Shown here: piece by piece, positions 1 to 9,593 of the stretch | Layout: each line of letters opens with the position of its first letter | How positions within the stretch are numbered: the stretch's first letter is position 1 | NCBI RefSeq assembly: GCF_014385105.1 | Contig: NZ_JACRTE010000003.1 | Location: 186,001 to 250,000 of the forward strand | Origin: Qingrenia yutianensis | GTDB taxonomy: Bacteria > Bacillota > Clostridia > UMGS1810 | Direction: 5' to 3' | Length of the DNA stretch: 64,000 bases | Position numbers and translations under genes: made by a program | The notes under the pieces: model-generated | Seen by the model: the letters and a program-made list of their open reading frames with translations, nothing else | Databases searched by the model: none | What the model was told of the DNA's origin: nothing

Positions 1-1
1 C

Positions 2-3000
2 GAGCAAAGCACCGACTGCGCGTTTGACGAAAATGCGCGCTACGGCATTGACTTTGAAATCGACACAAATTTAAAGAAATTCGACGTGCTTGTTTATAAA
101 AATATCGAGCGCACGCTTTATGAATATCTTATCGAGGACTGTCCGCTCGATATAAAATCCGAAACGGTCGGCATAAACGGCATCAGAATAAGCGCGAAAG
201 GCGCGGAATTTAACCTTGATAATCTTTTTGTGCAAAGGAGCCGCCGAGCGGTTGAAAACAAGGTCGGTGCGTATGCGGGCGGCAAAATTCTGACCGTCTG
301 CGCAAACAATCCGAAGGGCGAAAAGCCGTGCACCGCATATGTTGTTTTTTATGATGAAAACGGAGTTATGCAAAGCACAAAAACGTTCACGCGCAAAAAA
401 TTTTACGACAGCTATTTTGAACGTCAGTTTGCGCTTGAAAGTGAGAAAAACGGAACATATAAAGTTTACGTCTGGGAGGACGGCATATTAAAGCCCGCCG
501 CGGTGAAAAACACTCTTTTGATTGATGGCGGTTTTGACACTGACGGTGCGATTTTCACCGAAAATTTTGAAGATGATTTTGTTGACAACGACCTTATTTT
601 AAGCGGAAACAAACTTGTAAACGGCTGGTCGTTCGGAAGATGGGGAAACAGTGAAAGCGCATATGACACGGGCGTTACAGCAGACGAAAAATCGGACGGT
701 AATTATTCTTTGAAAATTGCGTCGGTGCAAAAGGGCAGAGCGGGCATTACCAAAAAAATCGCACTTCCCGAAAAGGGCTTCAGGCTTTCGTTCGACATAA
801 AAACGTCGGAGAATTATTCGGGCAACTATCCCAAAATTCTGTTTTTGTGCTACAATGCGCAAAATCAGTTTTTCTCGCTCGCCGGTGAGGATATGCAAAT
901 GCAGGTTAAAAACGGCGAGTGGGTGCACAACACAATAAATATCGACTGCCGGGATTTCCCCGAAGAAACTGCGAAAGTTGAGATTGCGTTTGTCACGCAG
1001 TACGACAATTCGGGCAAAACTGCGCAAGGGTTTGTTTATCTTGACAGCATAAAAGCGGACAACTACTACTTTTACACCGAATGTGACAATAAAATATCGG
1101 CAGACGGTGCAGAAACACCGTTCGCGTGGTATGAAAAGGGCAGTGCGGTGACATATACCGTGCACAGTTCGTCATACAAGGATATGGATTATATCGAGGG
1201 CATTGTGTATAATTCGTACGGCGAGGAGGTTGCGCGTGTTAAAACCGACAGTGCGGATGACGGCGAAAAATGGAGTTACACCCCCGACGGCGCGGGATTT
1301 TACAGTATTGTTTTCTTTTTGAGCACAAAAACGGGCAAGCGAATTTGCGAATACACGCCTATGAAGATGTATTACAATTCTGTTTCGGGCAAAATCGACT
1401 ATTTAAAATGGCACAGAAAAGATTTTTACGTAACACCGCACAGCCGTGTGAATATGGCGGACAGAAACGGATTTTTCGGACTTTCCATAAGTCCCGATAC
1501 GGCAAGATATTACTATGACATTGCCGATAAAATCGGATTTTCGTTTCTGCGTCTGCACGAAATTGACTGGCGCAAGGCGGAACCGCAAAACGGCACATAC
1601 GACTGGTCGGGTCTTGACGGTGTGTTTAACTACCTTAAAAACAGTGACGATATGATGTTTGACATTATCGGAAACGTTGTAAGAACGCCGAAATGGGCGT
1701 CGTCAAACGCGGACAGTGATAAATATTACGGATACATTCCGAGCGATATGACGTATTTTACCGATTTTATGACCGATATAATAAACCGATACGGCGGATA
1801 TGTTGACACCTGGGAGATATACAACGAACCGCATCTTCCGGGCGGAAGCGTGTTCTGGAACGACACCGCCGAAAACTATGTAAAGCTTTTAAAGGCAGGC
1901 TACGAAACGGCGAAGTCGGAAACAAACGGCAACGCCGGGGTGATTATGGGCGGTATCGGCGCACGGCGCTATCTTTCGTTTTACAGACGGTTTATCGAGA
2001 GCGGAGGATATAACTATACCGACAAGCTTGTTATGCACGGCAAGGACATTGACCCGTGGAATTACAACGCGGTGACCGATAAATACGGCATTGAGCCGAA
2101 AGGCGTTATCGACAGCGAGTCGCATATGGCGCTTCTTTCCACCGCGGACGGCGATATATATTTCACCGAAAAGGAAAGCGCGTTAAACATTCTCAAAGAG
2201 TATTTGAAAGAGATAAAATACGGCGTTGAGAAAAATGCGGTGTTCACTTTGGGAAGCATTGCAAGCTGTGAGGAGATCGACTATTACAAATCGTATGTCA
2301 CCTCTGCCGAACAGCAGTTTAACATTCTGCGCGGAAAACCAGAGGTTTCGCCGAGATTTATGACGGCGGTTATTCACAATCTTATAAATTTTGCCGATAA
2401 AAACACCGTATACGAGGACGAATACAAGCTCGGCGATATAAACATTGTGCGCTTAAAAACGGGAAATGACACGTCGCTGATACTCTGGGCGGACGAATTA
2501 AAGCCGTTTGACTGTCCGGAAAGCGTGAAAAACCTTATCGGCGAAAATACGCTTGTTACCGACTGGGAGGGCAGAAACGCAAACGTTTCCGACATCGGAA
2601 AGAAAAGCGAAAATGTGTATTTTATAAAAAATGCCGACGCGTCAAAGATAAATTTTGAGTCGGCTAAAAACGATAAGATTTATAACGGCAGTGTTCTTTA
2701 CTGCGACTACGAAATGAAAAAGTCGGCGAATGAAAGTTTTACCGCAAAAGGCACAGCGGGCGAAATTTTCGACCATTCGTCGGGCGCGGAAAAACAGGCG
2801 GAATTTGTGACCGAAGGCTGGAAGAATGACGGCGCGTCGTTTGCGGTGTCAAGATGCACGGACGGTGTAGATTTTATTATAAAAACCGAAAATCCCGACC
2901 CGTATTTTGCATACTACGGTGACGGCATAACGATAGGAATCGACACCTTTGCGAACGGCATAAGAACCGACCTTTCGGAGTTTTCGCTCAAAACGCACGG

Positions 3001-3328
3001 AACGGAGGATAATATATCCTGTGCGCTTATAAAAACCGAGTCGCCCGAAATCGGCGGAGATTTGCCCGGCGGGTATACTCAAAAAGGCGGTAAGGTCGTA
3101 AGATGCAAGCTTTTTGTGACGCATAACGGCGGTGTTACAACTTATAAGGTTCACATAGACGCAAGCGAGCTTTATCCGTGGTATGCCGATAACGGCACGC
3201 TTGCGGTTTCGTTTAAAATCAACAACTATGACACAAACGGAAATCTCGTTTCGCAAAATTACTGGGGACAGGGCGAAAGGTATTCTGTCTGGGAGGTTTA
3301 CAATTTCGGAAGAGTTGCGTTTGAGTGA
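2..3328 (+). CDS. Clan GH-A glycoside hydrolase with accessory beta-domains (5'-partial)
   Basis: The reading frame is open from base 2 and runs off the left edge, so the N-terminus and any signal peptide are missing; 1108 residues are visible. The first part looks like beta-sandwich and carbohydrate-binding-like modules. A TIM-barrel follows from about base 1430, with a stretch typical of GH39/GH5-like barrels (IGFSFLRLHEIDW). The motif WEIYNEPHLPGG puts the likely acid/base Glu at base 1826, and the Glu in VIDSESH at base 2117 is a candidate nucleophile. The last 200 or so residues resemble a CBM9/DOMON-type domain. No dockerin or S-layer repeats are visible. The stop overlaps a weak GTG of the next gene, and the next start lies 23 bases on, so the two are probably cotranscribed. 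Substrate is unknown. Hydrolase fold is fairly sure; exact GH family is not. Confidence 0.75.
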   Translation, partial: EQSTDCAFDENARYGIDFEIDTNLKKFDVLVYKNIERTLYEYLIEDCPLDIKSETVGINGIRISAKGAEFNLDNLFVQRSRRAVENKVGAYAGGKILTVCANNPKGEKPCTAYVVFYDENGVMQSTKTFTRKKFYDSYFERQFALESEKNGTYKVYVWEDGILKPAAVKNTLLIDGGFDTDGAIFTENFEDDFVDNDLILSGNKLVNGWSFGRWGNSESAYDTGVTADEKSDGNYSLKIASVQKGRAGITKKIALPEKGFRLSFDIKTSENYSGNYPKILFLCYNAQNQFFSLAGEDMQMQVKNGEWVHNTINIDCRDFPEETAKVEIAFVTQYDNSGKTAQGFVYLDSIKADNYYFYTECDNKISADGAETPFAWYEKGSAVTYTVHSSSYKDMDYIEGIVYNSYGEEVARVKTDSADDGEKWSYTPDGAGFYSIVFFLSTKTGKRICEYTPMKMYYNSVSGKIDYLKWHRKDFYVTPHSRVNMADRNGFFGLSISPDTARYYYDIADKIGFSFLRLHEIDWRKAEPQNGTYDWSGLDGVFNYLKNSDDMMFDIIGNVVRTPKWASSNADSDKYYGYIPSDMTYFTDFMTDIINRYGGYVDTWEIYNEPHLPGGSVFWNDTAENYVKLLKAGYETAKSETNGNAGVIMGGIGARRYLSFYRRFIESGGYNYTDKLVMHGKDIDPWNYNAVTDKYGIEPKGVIDSESHMALLSTADGDIYFTEKESALNILKEYLKEIKYGVEKNAVFTLGSIASCEEIDYYKSYVTSAEQQFNILRGKPEVSPRFMTAVIHNLINFADKNTVYEDEYKLGDINIVRLKTGNDTSLILWADELKPFDCPESVKNLIGENTLVTDWEGRNANVSDIGKKSENVYFIKNADASKINFESAKNDKIYNGSVLYCDYEMKKSANESFTAKGTAGEIFDHSSGAEKQAEFVTEGWKNDGASFAVSRCTDGVDFIIKTENPDPYFAYYGDGITIGIDTFANGIRTDLSEFSLKTHGTEDNISCALIKTESPEIGGDLPGGYTQKGGKVVRCKLFVTHNGGVTTYKVHIDASELYPWYADNGTLAVSFKINNYDTNGNLVSQNYWGQGERYSVWEVYNFGRVAFE

Positions 3329-3351
3329 TTACATTTGAAAGGATTAAGGCT

Positions 3352-5787
3352 ATGTTTGGATTTGATTATGATAAAAATTTGTCGGTGGGGCGAGTGGGTC
3401 TTGAAATAAGCCTAAAACCGTTTAAAAAGCTTGACGATGAATATATAGAAGAAGTGTGCGGCGAGCTTTTTGACCAGTGGACAAATCTTCTGCATTTTGC
3501 AAACGGGTGCTCTGTTATGCTTTGGTCGGCGGACGGAAGCGAAATTCTTGAATATACGGGAAATTTTGACGATAAGTTTGAATGGTGCTATTTTGTGGGT
3601 CTTGCAAACTGGAAAACGGTTTACAAGCACGCGCCCGACGATATTTTGCAGTACGGCAGAAAATATCTTCCCGACAATGAAATTCCCAATATGACCTACG
3701 GTGCGCTCAAAAAGATAATCTCGGCGATTAAAAGGGCAGGAAAGAAAAAGCTCGGCTTTGACATTGAAGTGGGCGCGACTTTCGACCCCGGCCCCGAATT
3801 TTCGCTTTCTGATTTCAAAACAAGGCGCCACCCCGAAATAGACTGCGGAAACGGCGAGGCGGCGGAAAGTATTTGGTATCACTGCGCCGGAAACTTGAAC
3901 GGTGACAGCGAAAAATACGCCGCATATCCCGACGGAATACCCGACGGACTGTGTTTCGGCACGTTTTTCGGCAAGCAGTTTGAGCGCTTTAAAAACGATT
4001 TGGGTTTTGACTACATCTGGCTTTCAAACGGATTCGGATATTCTCTGCGCGCGTGGAACTGGACGGGCGAGGGGTACAACGGAAAATGCTTTTGCGACGG
4101 CGAAAACAAGGTTATAAACGGAATTAAAGAGTTTTGGAGCGAGTTTACAAAATACTGCGATTGCAGAATTGAAACGCGCGGAAGCAACATCACGGCAGGT
4201 ATGGATATAGGCGCGCACGCGTCGCCGATAAAGGATATTTACGGCGAATACAACGTTGTTGCGCCGCCAAATTCACCGTGGGCGGCGCTCGATTTCCGTT
4301 ACGGTCTGGAGCTTTCGGGATATATGTCGCACATTGCGGTTTTGCCCGAAAAAAACAAAGAATTTATGTTCAGGTACTACCTCAACGACCCGTGGTGGAA
4401 AAATTCGCCGTGGTTCGACCGTTACCGCGAAAGTCCGCACGATATTTACCTACCGCTTGCAATCGGCAGAATAGACGAAAACGGAAAGGTGCAAAATCCG
4501 AAATATTTAAACTTTTTAACCTGCGACGACACCTACGGAAAGCTTTCGTGGCAGGGCGCGAGCGAGGTTACGCCGCATATTCTATCGGCATATAACCACG
4601 CGCCGAACAAGGTAGGTTTTGTAACGTGGGTTTATCCGTTCGACTACTGCGAACAGGGCGCAAAAACGGGCAGAAACGGCGAGGCGGCATTCTCCGACTG
4701 GACGGTTGAAAGCGCGCTCGATAACGGACTTTCAATATCAAACGTCGTTGCGGACAGAAATATTTTAAAGTCCGATTTGAGCATTTACAAAGACACCGTT
4801 CTTTTAATGCCCGTCCCGAACAAAGGTACATACCTTGAAAAAATTCTTGTCACACTGCTTGAAAATTCGTGTTCGGTTATGCTTTACGGCGACGTACGGA
4901 ATGCGTCGGATACGGTCAGAAATTTAATCGGCGTAAATTTGGCGGACGGAATTGACGGACGGCTAAAAATGTACGCTGAATATGACATTGACACGCTTGA
5001 AAACGGAAAATTTGCCGATACATTTGAGCACGTTTCGCATCTTTCAAACGGCGATATAAACACCGTTTCAAACGGCAGTGCCGAGGTTCTTGCATATGTT
5101 TGTGATGAGAAAAACAACGAAAGAGTGTATGCAACATACAGCAAAAACGCGCTTTCGGGACGTCTTGTGTGGATAAGGGCGAGCTTTCCGCACAAAAACA
5201 CACCCGAAAAGTCGCTCCCCGAACAGAAAAAACGCAGTGACGAGTTTTGCGTAAGCAGTCTTTTCAGACGTTTTCTTTCGGTTTTCGGCATTAAAATTTC
5301 ATATAATTTTGAAAATCCGAACGGTAAATGCGATATGCTCGCGTTTGCGAAAAAGGACAACGCGCTCTACATTTCGGGTGCATCGAGCGTAAACGGCGCG
5401 CGCGCAAAGGTTATGCTCCCCGACGGCGCACCGCTTGTTACAAACTGCCCGTGCTGTGTTGACGAAAACGGCGCGGAGTATGATTTTAATATGTTTATGC
5501 ACGGCGAATGTCTTGTTTACGTTAAGCAAAAGGAACGTACAAAAGTGTCGGTTGTTACAGTTCCGTGCAGTTCGCACAGTCTTGACAGACGCATAAGAAT
5601 TTTCGGTTTAAAGGACGCGCACGTTACATTTGTCGCACCGAAAAAACCGTCGTATACAAGATTTTTGTATAAAGACGAAACCGACTGGGTGCTTCAAAAT
5701 ATGGAAACAAAAACGGCGGACGGCGGTAAAAAAGTGATTGCCGAGCATATCAGCGAAACGCTTACGATAGGTTGGAGAATAGATTGA
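3352..5787 (+). CDS. Unrecognised 811-aa protein in a glycoside-hydrolase cluster
   Basis: I do not recognise this family with certainty. ATG 3352 is preferred because AAAGGA lies 8 bases upstream; a GTG at 3325 overlapping the previous stop has no such site. There is no signal peptide, so it is probably cytoplasmic. The first 450 residues are rich in Trp, Tyr, Asp and Glu (for example WNWTGEGYNG and the region around PWAALDFRYG), which looks like a sugar-binding barrel. The middle part (KDTVLLMPVPNKG, SVMLYGDVRNAS) resembles the GATase-like trimerisation domain of some beta-galactosidases; the C-terminus looks like a beta-domain. It sits between a GH-A hydrolase and an FAD oxidoreductase, suggesting a role in processing an unusual sugar. 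This is inference only. Confidence 0.6.
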   Translation: MFGFDYDKNLSVGRVGLEISLKPFKKLDDEYIEEVCGELFDQWTNLLHFANGCSVMLWSADGSEILEYTGNFDDKFEWCYFVGLANWKTVYKHAPDDILQYGRKYLPDNEIPNMTYGALKKIISAIKRAGKKKLGFDIEVGATFDPGPEFSLSDFKTRRHPEIDCGNGEAAESIWYHCAGNLNGDSEKYAAYPDGIPDGLCFGTFFGKQFERFKNDLGFDYIWLSNGFGYSLRAWNWTGEGYNGKCFCDGENKVINGIKEFWSEFTKYCDCRIETRGSNITAGMDIGAHASPIKDIYGEYNVVAPPNSPWAALDFRYGLELSGYMSHIAVLPEKNKEFMFRYYLNDPWWKNSPWFDRYRESPHDIYLPLAIGRIDENGKVQNPKYLNFLTCDDTYGKLSWQGASEVTPHILSAYNHAPNKVGFVTWVYPFDYCEQGAKTGRNGEAAFSDWTVESALDNGLSISNVVADRNILKSDLSIYKDTVLLMPVPNKGTYLEKILVTLLENSCSVMLYGDVRNASDTVRNLIGVNLADGIDGRLKMYAEYDIDTLENGKFADTFEHVSHLSNGDINTVSNGSAEVLAYVCDEKNNERVYATYSKNALSGRLVWIRASFPHKNTPEKSLPEQKKRSDEFCVSSLFRRFLSVFGIKISYNFENPNGKCDMLAFAKKDNALYISGASSVNGARAKVMLPDGAPLVTNCPCCVDENGAEYDFNMFMHGECLVYVKQKERTKVSVVTVPCSSHSLDRRIRIFGLKDAHVTFVAPKKPSYTRFLYKDETDWVLQNMETKTADGGKKVIAEHISETLTIGWRID

Positions 5788-5810
5788 TTTCGGTTTGCGG
5801 AGGTTTAAAA

Positions 5811-7232
5811 ATGGAGGATTATACTGTTAAAATTTCACGCACGCAAAAGTGCGGTGTTTTGGTTGCCGGCGGAGGTGTCGGCGGTGTGTCGGCGGCAATT
5901 TCGGCATCGCGCACAGGTGCGGACGTTATGCTCATTGAGAGCGGAGGGTGCCTCGGCGGTCAGGCAGGTTTCGGAATTGTAACGCCCGTCGGCTCTATCG
6001 AAACGATAAGCCGAAAAAGTTTCGGCGGTCTTTGCAGGGAGATTTACGACAATGTATCGCGCCTTACAAAAAAATACGCGTCCCCAAAAGAGGGTTTTGA
6101 GGACCTTAAAGCGTCACCGCATATTTTGAAATATGTTCTTTTGAAAACGGCGGTTGAGGCGGGCGTAAATGTGCGTTTCCATACACAGTTTATTGACGCG
6201 GAATGTGAAAACGGCAAAATTAAAAGCGTTATCGTGTCGGACAAAAACGGGTTTATGAAAATTTCTGCCGATATGTTTATCGACGCGACGGGCGACGGCG
6301 ATTTGATTGTCAAATCGGGCGCGGACTATGTGAAAGGCAGTGAAAAGGGCGTTTATCATCAGCTTGCCGAGGAGGGAATGGACAAGCGCCATTTCACCGA
6401 CGAGAAAATGGACGGCGGCGAAAAAAGCGGTCTTATGCAACCCGTTTCAATTTTCTTCACAATGGAAAACGTCGATATGAAAAAAGCGTTTGAATACAAC
6501 AACAAGGTTTATAAGTTCGGCGATTTCGGCATTACGAAAGAAAAATTTAAAAAATGGGAGTTTGCCGGTACGTGCGGATTTGAAATCACCGACGAAAAAA
6601 TTCCCCTTCCGCAGGGACGTATTCTCGTTTCGTTCGGTACGTCAAATCACACCGCGGTTATAAATATGTCGCGCGTTACAGGCATTGACGGCACCGACGC
6701 GGACAGCTTAAACGACGGCGAAATAAAAGCACAGCTTCAGGTGATTGCGATTGTCGATTTTCTAAAAACTTTTATTCCCGGTTTTGAAAACAGCTGCCTT
6801 GTGCAGTCGGCAAGCTCGCTCGGCGTGCGCGAAACAAGGCGGTTAAAGGGAAATTACGTTTTGAGCGGTCTTGAGGCGATAAAGGCAGAGCAAAACGACG
6901 AAAGAATTGCGCGCGGTTCGTATATTATAGATATTCACGACCCGAACGGCAGAAAATCCGCGTTCGGCGGTGATATAAAAGGAGATTTTTACGATATTCC
7001 CTACGGCACGCTTGTTACCGATAAGGTTGAAAATCTTCTTGTCTGCGGACGGTGTATTTCGGTTGACCACGTTGCAAATTCCAGCACGCGCGTGCAGGGC
7101 ACCTGCATTATGACGGGTCAGGCGGCAGGAACCGCGGCGGCAATGGCGGTTACAGAAAAAGTATCTGCGCCGAGAGTTGACGTTAAAAAACTTCAGAAAA
7201 TTTTGATTGACAACGGTGTATATTTGGATTGA
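5811..7232 (+). CDS. FAD-dependent oxidoreductase (PF12831-like)
   Basis: A 473-aa flavoprotein. The N-terminal Rossmann fold carries GVLVAGGGVGGVSAA (dinucleotide site near residues 19-25) and an acidic residue at the end of strand 2 (LIES, E43), as expected for FAD binding. A small Gly/Cys-rich loop (GGCLGGQAG) follows, and the C-terminal part has the second FAD-contact segment (VQGTCIMTGQAAGTAAA). This layout matches the FAD_oxidored family often found beside glycoside hydrolases, whose substrates are mostly unknown. ATG 5811 has GCGGAGG 7 bases upstream, so the earlier TTG-type starts inside the previous gene are less likely. It is the last gene of the plus-strand group and ends just before a strong terminator. 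Confidence 0.85.
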   Translation: MEDYTVKISRTQKCGVLVAGGGVGGVSAAISASRTGADVMLIESGGCLGGQAGFGIVTPVGSIETISRKSFGGLCREIYDNVSRLTKKYASPKEGFEDLKASPHILKYVLLKTAVEAGVNVRFHTQFIDAECENGKIKSVIVSDKNGFMKISADMFIDATGDGDLIVKSGADYVKGSEKGVYHQLAEEGMDKRHFTDEKMDGGEKSGLMQPVSIFFTMENVDMKKAFEYNNKVYKFGDFGITKEKFKKWEFAGTCGFEITDEKIPLPQGRILVSFGTSNHTAVINMSRVTGIDGTDADSLNDGEIKAQLQVIAIVDFLKTFIPGFENSCLVQSASSLGVRETRRLKGNYVLSGLEAIKAEQNDERIARGSYIIDIHDPNGRKSAFGGDIKGDFYDIPYGTLVTDKVENLLVCGRCISVDHVANSSTRVQGTCIMTGQAAGTAAAMAVTEKVSAPRVDVKKLQKILIDNGVYLD

Positions 7233-7240
7233 AAATATGT

Positions 7241-7283
7241 AAAAACAATCCGCCAGATTTTTTGACCGACGGATTGTTTTTTT
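7241..7283. terminator. Bidirectional intrinsic terminator
   Basis: A perfect stem, AAAAACAATCCG (7241-7252) with CGGATTGTTTTT (7270-7281), is flanked by A and T runs. It lies between the convergent FAD oxidoreductase gene and the mannose-6-phosphate isomerase gene and can serve both. Confidence 0.9.
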
Positions 7284-7288
7284 GACTT

Positions 7289-8308
7289 TTATTGCGCAAA
7301 ACATTCCGCAACCGTAAGATTGCCGTCAATGACGCATTTTCCGACGGCGCTGTGCGGAAGAAGAAAATAGTCGCCTCTGTTTATTTTGCGTTTTACATCG
7401 GGTGCGGTTACGGTGCCGTTCCCCGAAAGAACAACGTAAACACCGGCGCTTACGTCGGGAGTGAAGCTTGAGTTTTTCAAGATAATTCTGTTAATTCCGA
7501 AGTTTTCGGTTTGATTTTTTCCTATCAGCATTTCACGGTGCATATTGCCGTTTTCGCTTATTGTAATCGGTTTTTCTTTTATAAGCGGCGTGCTTTGGTA
7601 TTTAAAGCAGTCAAGGCATACGTTTTTGTCAAGTCCCATATACATCTCGTGTTCGGTAAGCCTTATATCACCGCACATATGTTCAGGCTGAATTGTGAAA
7701 TCGGTGGGTTCCTGCACTTCGAGAATAAGGCATCCCGGGCCGATTGCGTGGACGGTTTTCGCAGGTACGAATATAACGTCGCCTTCTTTTACGCTGTATT
7801 TTACAAGCAGACGCTCCATTGCGCCGGCATCTGTTTCGCTTTGGTCAACAGCTTTTGAAAACATTTCTCTTGTGACACCGTCTTTAAACCCGAAATACAC
7901 CGACGCACCGGGTCTTGTTGCAAGAATAAGCCAGCTTTCTTCTTTTCCGTGAGTGCTGTTAAAATATTTAAGCGAAAATTCCTTGTCGGGGTGTGCCTGA
8001 ACAGGCAGACGCAGTGCACTGTCCAAAAACTTGATTAAAACTCCGAGTTCGCGTTTTTCACCGAGTATTTCCCTGGGATATTTGCCGATGAGATCATCAA
8101 GATAAAAACCTCCGTTATCGGTTATTGAAACGCCTTCTTTTTCAGATGACGGATTGGGATTTTCCGCAGTTACGGAGGAGGCTATCCACTCCTCGGGATA
8201 ATTTCCGTCACCGCTCCCGTCACCCACGAATTTTCCCAGAAGCGCACCGCCTTTGTATGCCCTGTATACTCTGTTTTTTTCAAAAAATATAGGATTATCG
8301 TAAATCAT
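7289..8308 (-). CDS. manA: Mannose-6-phosphate isomerase, class I
   Basis: This cupin-fold metalloenzyme interconverts mannose-6-phosphate and fructose-6-phosphate. The 339 residues carry the class I zinc-site pattern: QAHPDK (Q104, H106), the following Glu in GKEESW (about 123-124), and the late His in TVHAIG (H187). Length is close to the short Firmicutes-type ManA proteins. The start overlaps the end of the upstream FGGY kinase gene by 14 bases, so the two are translationally linked. It is the last gene of the ROK-led minus-strand operon. With the beta-mannosidase-like gene nearby, it points to a mannose-containing substrate. The phosphosugar made by the neighbouring kinase could be an alternative substrate. 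Confidence 0.88.
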   Translation of the reverse strand: MIYDNPIFFEKNRVYRAYKGGALLGKFVGDGSGDGNYPEEWIASSVTAENPNPSSEKEGVSITDNGGFYLDDLIGKYPREILGEKRELGVLIKFLDSALRLPVQAHPDKEFSLKYFNSTHGKEESWLILATRPGASVYFGFKDGVTREMFSKAVDQSETDAGAMERLLVKYSVKEGDVIFVPAKTVHAIGPGCLILEVQEPTDFTIQPEHMCGDIRLTEHEMYMGLDKNVCLDCFKYQSTPLIKEKPITISENGNMHREMLIGKNQTENFGINRIILKNSSFTPDVSAGVYVVLSGNGTVTAPDVKRKINRGDYFLLPHSAVGKCVIDGNLTVAECFAQ

Positions 8309-9581
8309 ACTGTATTATCCTTTCTGCCGTTTCCAAATTTTTGTATATTCCGCACCCTGTCATTGCAAAAATTGCCGCGCCTGCCGCCGCCTCCTCGCAC
8401 AGCGACGGAATGTGAAGCTTCATACCGAATGTGTTTTCGGTTATGTTTTGCAGATGCCTGTTTTTTCTTATGCCGTTTCCGCTTGCGATAAGTTTTGTGC
8501 AGTTTGTTCCGCCCGATTTGTAAAGGCAGTAAAGCTCGTTTGCAATGCCGTGCATACAGCCCAAAATCATATCGCGCGGTGTAAAGTTTTCTGTTGATAT
8601 ATTTTTGATGCTTCCGCGGATTTCGGGCATTTTGCGCGTTCCGCAAAGCCTTGTGTCAAAAGAAATGCCGGTTTTATACGTTTCGCCGATTTCGTCTGCC
8701 ATTTTTTCGTAAAGCGGTTCTTGAGATACACCGCACATTTTTAAAACCTTTTCAAAAAAACCTTCAAGCACAGCATATGCTCTGCCGCCGCAAAGCGAAC
8801 TTCCGACTGCTATGAACTTTCCGTCAGATAACGGACGCGTTTCGAGTCCGTCGGCTGTTATCGGTTCGTTTACCGAAAACGAAACCTGACTCCCTGTTCC
8901 TATATTAACCAAAACGCACCCGTCATTGCACCCCGAACCGATAAAGCTTGCCTGGTTGTCACCGATTGCCGTATAAACGGGTATGCCGTGCCATTCGCCG
9001 AGTTTTTCCGCAGTGTCGGTTGTTTCGGGCAAAAACGGATTTTCGACGGCAAACTTATTGTTTTTTATGTCAAATCCGCCGAGGCTCGACGCATCCGAAA
9101 CGTGCATAACGGGCGATTTTCTGCCGGCAAGGCGCGCGGCGGCATAATCGTGAATTGTGCAGTACAAAACCGCATTTTCGGGTATGATTTTATTTGTTTC
9201 ATTGTAAAAATGCGTAACATTTCCGTATCCTGTAAATGAGTTTAAAAATGACGCATATGTGCCGTTTTTGTACGGCAGATTTCCGCGCCCGTCCTGCCAG
9301 GTGAAGAGCGGACTTACCGCGCGGAGCGATTTATCAAGATACACAATGCCGTGCATTTGTCCCGTTATGCCGATTGCGGCTGTGTTTTCGTCTTTCAGTT
9401 CGTTTGCCAGCGACAGTACGGTATCAAATATTTTTTCTGCGTCCTGAAGCCTTTCAAACGGCGCGCCGTCAATCCAAAAATCGTTTTTTGCCGAAACTGT
9501 TTTTTCGCTTTTTCCGCTTTCGGCGTTTATGCGCACACCGCATATGCTTGTTGTGCCGATGTCAAGACCTATTGTATTCAT
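8295..9581 (-). CDS. FGGY-family carbohydrate kinase (sedoheptulokinase-like)
   Basis: A 428-aa sugar kinase of the actin-like fold. The N-terminus has the phosphate-1 loop (LDIGTTS), then the FGGY signature region (GITGQMHG, SPLFTWQDGRG). The second domain has the catalytic-Asp segment (TAIGDNQASFIGSG) and the adenosine and phosphate-2 loops (VLVNIGTGSQVSFS, ASGNGIRKN). Spacing around WQDGRG resembles sedoheptulokinase-like members more than xylulo- or glycerol kinases, but the substrate cannot be read from sequence. It lies 12 bases downstream of the glycyl-radical enzyme gene and overlaps manA, so the three products are made together. The kinase may phosphorylate the substrate or product of the radical enzyme. 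Confidence 0.83.
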   Translation of the reverse strand: MNTIGLDIGTTSICGVRINAESGKSEKTVSAKNDFWIDGAPFERLQDAEKIFDTVLSLANELKDENTAAIGITGQMHGIVYLDKSLRAVSPLFTWQDGRGNLPYKNGTYASFLNSFTGYGNVTHFYNETNKIIPENAVLYCTIHDYAAARLAGRKSPVMHVSDASSLGGFDIKNNKFAVENPFLPETTDTAEKLGEWHGIPVYTAIGDNQASFIGSGCNDGCVLVNIGTGSQVSFSVNEPITADGLETRPLSDGKFIAVGSSLCGGRAYAVLEGFFEKVLKMCGVSQEPLYEKMADEIGETYKTGISFDTRLCGTRKMPEIRGSIKNISTENFTPRDMILGCMHGIANELYCLYKSGGTNCTKLIASGNGIRKNRHLQNITENTFGMKLHIPSLCEEAAAGAAIFAMTGCGIYKNLETAERIIQYDLR

Positions 9582-9593
9582 AAAAAATCTCCT

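Noticed and set aside
2..3328. Cellulosomal dockerin or S-layer anchor on the GH-A hydrolase
   Set aside because: The C-terminus ends in a beta-rich domain without duplicated calcium-binding repeats or SLH motifs.
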